From assembly GCA_045605025.1 (NCBI GenBank), contig JAZUPE010000078.1, positions 1-24,919 on the forward strand: DNA of 24,919 nt. The letters are read 5' to 3'. Source of the stretch: SIG598 sp045605025. Its GTDB lineage: Bacteria; Bacillota; Clostridia; Oscillospirales; Acutalibacteraceae. The translations under genes and the position numbers were made by a program. Shown here piece by piece: positions 21,865 through 24,919 of the stretch. Below the pieces are notes generated by a model. The model made no database searches and was not told the DNA's origin. It was given only the letters and a program-made list of their open reading frames with translations. Numbering within the stretch: the first letter of the stretch is position 1; each line of letters begins with the position of its first letter.

Positions 21865-23139
21865 ATGCCACTGAAGCTAAATCCTGCCGACGGCGTGCGT
21901 TTTGCCCAGTTCAAGGAGCAATCCTTTTCCCGCCCGCTGTTCCGGCTGCGCTCCCCCGAAACGGTGACCGTTCCGCTCTTTGCCTTCGGTGCCGGCTCCA
22001 TGCTGCCCATTCCCCGGGTGGGTGAAAGCGTGTCCAAAAATTCCATGCTGGCGCGCACCCGCAACAGCCAGAGCTGGGTGGTCTGTCCGGTATCGGGCAA
22101 GCTGCTGCGCATCGAACGGCGGGATCATCCCATGATGGGCAGCGTGCTGTGCGCGGTCATCGCCGTGCGGGACAGTCTGCCGGCACTTGACGTCAAGGGA
22201 CACAACCCCCATTCCATGACCCCCATGGGCATCGTGCAGGCGGCGCGCATGGCGTGCATCATCGACGAGGTGGACGGTCTGCCCCTCTACTACAAGCTGA
22301 TGAAGGGCATGAAGGAGGACGCACAGCTGATCGTTGCCGACGCGCTGGACGACACTCCCTATATTTCCAGCGCGCTCAAGACCGTATCCGAGTTCGGCGA
22401 CGAGGCGCTGGACGGCGTAGGCATGGCGCTCAAGGCGCTGGACGGCGGCAAGGCGCTGCTGGCGGTGTACGACTGCGGCGAGATCCGTCTTGACACGGTT
22501 GTGGGCAACTTCGGCTTCACTGATGTCTGTCTGGTGGGCGGAGGCTATCCCGCCTGGTCCCGATTTGAGGAGGAACGTCTGCGCGGACGCAAGGTGCTGC
22601 GCATCGGCGTGCAGGCACTGCGCGCTCTTTCTCTGGCGGTGCGTGACGGTCTGCCCCAAACCGAAACGGTCATTACCGTCTGCGGTGACTGCGTGGAGAC
22701 CGCCGCCAATATCGTTGTGCCCACCGGAGTAACAGTGGAATACATTCTGCGCGAGGCCGGTCTGCGTCGTGTGCCTGAGTATATCATTCTCGGCGACACC
22801 ATGCGCGGCGTAACCTGCAGCAGCACCGACATTCCCGTCATGCCCGGCATACGCGGAATCTGCGCCATGTCCTCTCTTGATCTGCCTGAGAAGGCGCAGA
22901 ACTGCATCTCCTGCGGACGGTGCGTGGAGGTCTGTCCCCGTCAGATATTCGTCTCGGAAATCGTCCGGCTGTACGAACGGGGCACCAGAAAACAGGCCAT
23001 CCGTCAGGGCATCTCCCGCTGTGACGGCTGCGGCGCCTGCAGCGCGGTGTGTCCCTCGGGCATCGAAATCTCCGCCATAATGGACGAACTGGCTGAAATG
23101 GAATATGCCGAGCGGAAACAGCAGAGCGAACAAAGCTGA
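21865..23139 (+). CDS. Orphan RnfC/PduS-like iron-sulfur protein
   Basis: 424 residues. The C-terminus has two complete [4Fe-4S] ferredoxin motifs: Cys347/350/353/357 (CISCGRCVEVCP) and Cys386/389/392/396 (CDGCGACSAVCP). Before them an SLBB-like segment (about 285-335, VPTGVTVEYILREAGLRRVP) and a Complex-I 51 kDa-type core (about 120-280) give the order seen in RnfC and PduS. The N-terminal barrel-sandwich part (about 25-100) also fits. But the RnfC loop GGxGFPT is replaced by EVDGLPLYYK (135-144) and N-x-x-ECEP by DALDDTPY (159-166), so FMN/NADH binding is doubtful. No other rnf or pdu genes are nearby. It may be an electron-transfer scaffold. AGAGG lies about 7 nt before the ATG. Confidence 0.75.
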   Translation: MPLKLNPADGVRFAQFKEQSFSRPLFRLRSPETVTVPLFAFGAGSMLPIPRVGESVSKNSMLARTRNSQSWVVCPVSGKLLRIERRDHPMMGSVLCAVIAVRDSLPALDVKGHNPHSMTPMGIVQAARMACIIDEVDGLPLYYKLMKGMKEDAQLIVADALDDTPYISSALKTVSEFGDEALDGVGMALKALDGGKALLAVYDCGEIRLDTVVGNFGFTDVCLVGGGYPAWSRFEEERLRGRKVLRIGVQALRALSLAVRDGLPQTETVITVCGDCVETAANIVVPTGVTVEYILREAGLRRVPEYIILGDTMRGVTCSSTDIPVMPGIRGICAMSSLDLPEKAQNCISCGRCVEVCPRQIFVSEIVRLYERGTRKQAIRQGISRCDGCGACSAVCPSGIEISAIMDELAEMEYAERKQQSEQS

Positions 23140-23176
23140 TAGTCTGCAGAATTTTACCATATGCTGCAGAGCATTA

Positions 23177-23219
23177 TTAACAATGTGTTAAATATTCCCG
23201 CAGCACGTTATGTTATAAT
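23177..23219 (+). promoter_or_regulatory. Extended -10 promoter with an upstream dyad
   Basis: TGTTATAAT (TGn-TATAAT, with the -10 at 23214-23219) is an extended -10 promoter for the methyltransferase gene. A perfect dyad TTAACA-ATG-TGTTAA (23177-23191) lies over the -35 region, a position suitable for a regulator. Confidence 0.5.
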
Positions 23220-23279
23220 GAAAACTTGCCACAGATCCCCGCAGCGGGATATCTGCAATATATTCGGAGGATTATTCTT

Positions 23280-24095
23280 TTGAGCAACGACAACCGTTTC
23301 AGCGCGGACGCGGGACGAAATGAGCCCGCCGAACAGCGCAATGATATAATCGCCGGACGCAACGCCGTGCTTGAGGCACTGCGCAGCGACCGTGCCATCG
23401 ACAGCATTATGATCGCCAAGGGTGAGCGTCAGGGCAGCCTGCGCGTCATCGTGGAGCTGGCCCGTGAGCGGGGAATTCCCGTGCGCGAGGTCTCTCCGGT
23501 CAAGCTGGATTCCATCTGCCCCGGCGGACGCCATCAGGGCGTGTGCGCCGGCACCGCCGCCCACGAATACGCCGAGCTTTCCGACCTGTTCGCTCTTGCC
23601 GAACAGCGCGGCGAGCCGCCCTTTATCATTCTCGCCGACGGAATGTCCGACCCCCACAATCTGGGAGCCATCCTGCGCACCGCCGAGGCGGTCGGTGCTC
23701 ACGGCGTGGTTATCCCCAGACGCAGAGCAGCCGGTCTTACATGGACGGTGGGCAAGGCTTCCGCAGGCGCGCTGGAATACGTTCCCGTCGCCCGCGTCGC
23801 CAATCTCGCTTCATGCATTGACGACCTGAAGAAGAAGGGCATGTGGGTGTGCGCTGCCGACATGGACGGCGACAGCTGGTGCGGTGCCGACATGACCGGA
23901 CCGCTGGCAGTGGTCATCGGCGGTGAGGACGGCGGCGTAAGCCGTCTGGTGCGCGAAAAGTGCGATTTCATTGTCTCCCTGCCCATGTACGGCAGGATCA
24001 ACTCCCTCAACGCATCCTGCGCCTGTGCGGTGGTACTTTACGAAGCCGCCCGCCAGCGCAACGCCATAGTCGCCCGCAATCCCAAGCAGGGCTGA
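23280..24095 (+). CDS. rlmB: TrmH/SpoU-family 23S rRNA 2'-O-methyltransferase (RlmB type)
   Basis: About 271 residues. Start is TTG at 23280, 9 nt after GGAGG (23266-23270); the longer frame upstream would bury that site. The N-terminal part, IIAGRNAVLEALRSDRAIDS, is the SpoU substrate-binding (L30e-like) domain. The SPOUT knot motifs follow: DPHNLGAILRTAEAVGAHGV (motif 1, with Asn and Arg), GGEDGGVSRLVREKCD (motif 2) and LPMYGRINSLNASCACAVVL (motif 3, SLN-S-A). The family transfers methyl from S-adenosylmethionine to ribose 2'-OH, and RlmB modifies G2251 of 23S rRNA. The exact target nucleotide in this organism is an inference from family. It is followed 53 nt later by an unknown gene, probably in the same transcript. 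Confidence 0.88.
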   Translation: MSNDNRFSADAGRNEPAEQRNDIIAGRNAVLEALRSDRAIDSIMIAKGERQGSLRVIVELARERGIPVREVSPVKLDSICPGGRHQGVCAGTAAHEYAELSDLFALAEQRGEPPFIILADGMSDPHNLGAILRTAEAVGAHGVVIPRRRAAGLTWTVGKASAGALEYVPVARVANLASCIDDLKKKGMWVCAADMDGDSWCGADMTGPLAVVIGGEDGGVSRLVREKCDFIVSLPMYGRINSLNASCACAVVLYEAARQRNAIVARNPKQG

Positions 24096-24148
24096 TTTTT
24101 ACATTAGTTCACACAATACTTTATTCGTCCATTCAAGGAGGTGACCGT

Positions 24149-24856
24149 ATGGGCAAGTATTCGATATATTCCTTTGACAACCCCTATCTTGAGGAGGGAG
24201 ACGAAAACAAATACACCGCCACGGTCATCATGGACGAGGCGCGGGAACGCTGGCGCACCGGCAACTGGCGCGCCAAGCGCGAATCCTTTCACATCAGCCG
24301 CAGTGAACTGACCGAGGAGCAGAAGTCCGGCGAGGAAGCCAAGGCGCCCTCTGCCGCACGCTTCCGCCTGAATGTGAACAGAGACCTGATGGGCGACGCC
24401 ATCTCCCTCAAGAAGCTGGCTGAGCTGAGCTATTCGCCCAACTACCGTCCTCAGGGCAATCTTGATGAGCATCTGGTCACACCCATGAGCACCATGCAGC
24501 GCTACGACGTGCTGGCAGGTGATCTGGAAAGCCCGCCGGAGGACCTTTCTTTCCTGACCGATGCCGACAAGCGTCTGAGCCGTGAGCTGGAGCGCAGCGG
24601 CGGCAAGCGGGACGGTACCCTGCGCCGGGACACCCGCCGGCTGGAAAAATCCCTTGCCGAACGGCGCGCTGCCCTGATCGACATGCTCCCCGACGCGGAC
24701 ACCGCCGAGGCAAGACAGGTCATCCGGGAAAGCCAGCGCCGCAAAGAACGCATGGACGCCGAAATTGGCCGCGTTCCCAAGGACAAGGAACAGGAAAAGA
24801 AAGAAAAAAAGAAAAAGAGAAGCAATATTATTAAATTATACCGATTACTTGATTAA
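24149..24856 (+). CDS. Highly charged protein of unknown function
   Basis: 235 residues, not recognised. The start at 24149 is decided by AAGGAGGTGACCGT, a near-perfect Shine-Dalgarno. The N-terminus (MGKYSIYSFDNPYLEEGDEN) is followed by charged, helix-prone sequence. From about residue 140 it is probably coiled coil, rich in Arg, Glu and Leu. It ends in a Lys/Glu run and then RSNIIKLYRLLD. There is no signal peptide or membrane helix. It lies 53 nt after the methyltransferase gene in the same direction with no terminator, so co-expression is likely. The last dozen codons are in abruptly AT-rich DNA, so the true C-terminus may differ if a junction lies there. Confidence 0.65.
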   Translation: MGKYSIYSFDNPYLEEGDENKYTATVIMDEARERWRTGNWRAKRESFHISRSELTEEQKSGEEAKAPSAARFRLNVNRDLMGDAISLKKLAELSYSPNYRPQGNLDEHLVTPMSTMQRYDVLAGDLESPPEDLSFLTDADKRLSRELERSGGKRDGTLRRDTRRLEKSLAERRAALIDMLPDADTAEARQVIRESQRRKERMDAEIGRVPKDKEQEKKEKKKKRSNIIKLYRLLD

Positions 24857-24919
24857 ATTGTTAAAAGAATGTGTTGTAGTAGATTTGCCAAATGATATAG
24901 TATCTGATTAAGTCGGATC

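Noticed and set aside
21877..23160. Long minus-strand open frame (427 codons) opposite the RnfC-like gene
   Set aside because: The sense strand carries two exact ferredoxin motifs. The antisense product is His/Gly-rich without family features.
23177..23191. Rex operator upstream of the methyltransferase gene
   Set aside because: Rex half-sites are arranged TTGTTAA...TTAACAA. Here the order is TTAACA...TGTTAA with a 3 bp centre, so it does not fit.

Overview
The window looks like chromosome from a Gram-positive, endospore-forming member of the Clostridia, most likely an Oscillospiraceae/Ruminococcaceae-type gut organism. This rests on an alpha/beta small acid-soluble spore protein gene, GGAGG-type ribosome binding sites, a class B-type sortase beside a very large sortase-anchored protein, CWB_2 cell-wall-binding repeats and a BlaI/BlaR1-type pair. 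The taxon is an inference. No rRNA, tRNA, CRISPR array or transposase gene was seen.

Layout. (1) Positions 1-1171 (-) hold a truncated DUF4143-type AAA ATPase with a two-dyad operator-like upstream region. (2) Positions 1323-4106 hold two tandem AT-rich units. Unit 1 carries an MBL-fold hydrolase and an HXXEE membrane protein; unit 2 carries a DinB-like protein. Each unit starts with the same promoter-bearing header and ends with the same terminator-bearing tail. The junction sequence occurs three times, and the third copy runs into the 3' end of a spore protein gene (4060-4317, -), which has an atypical C-terminus. (3) Positions 4554-6595 hold a BlaI/MecI-type repressor and a BlaR1/M56-type sensor, both broken, behind an intact pair of palindromic operators. 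(4) Positions 6830-13355 (-) encode a 1913-residue surface adhesin followed by a class B sortase-like protein that lacks the usual catalytic His and Arg. (5) Positions 13777-14253 (+) encode a stand-alone Schlafen/AlbA_2 domain protein with its own strong promoter. (6) Positions 14407-20433 (-) hold a four-gene envelope operon, in transcription order mltG, a GNAT acetyltransferase, a membrane-anchored Big_2/M14 carboxypeptidase, and a secreted SH3b/cysteine-peptidase-like/CWB_2 protein. (7) Positions 20639-24856 hold rpe (+), a MecA-like adaptor (-), an orphan RnfC/PduS-like iron-sulfur protein (+), a TrmH/RlmB-type 23S rRNA methyltransferase (+) and an unrecognised charged protein (+).

How the genes fit together: the centre of the window (6.8-20.4 kb) is about the cell envelope, with an anchored adhesin, a sortase relative, a lytic transglycosylase, a carboxypeptidase and a wall-bound cysteine peptidase-like protein. 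The right end is housekeeping metabolism and RNA modification. The left end is accessory DNA that appears to have grown by insertion or duplication of promoter-gene-terminator units. The most unusual items are the header/tail unit array with its effect on the spore protein gene, the sortase-like protein without catalytic residues beside its likely substrate, and the RnfC-like protein whose flavin/NADH signature motifs are degenerate.
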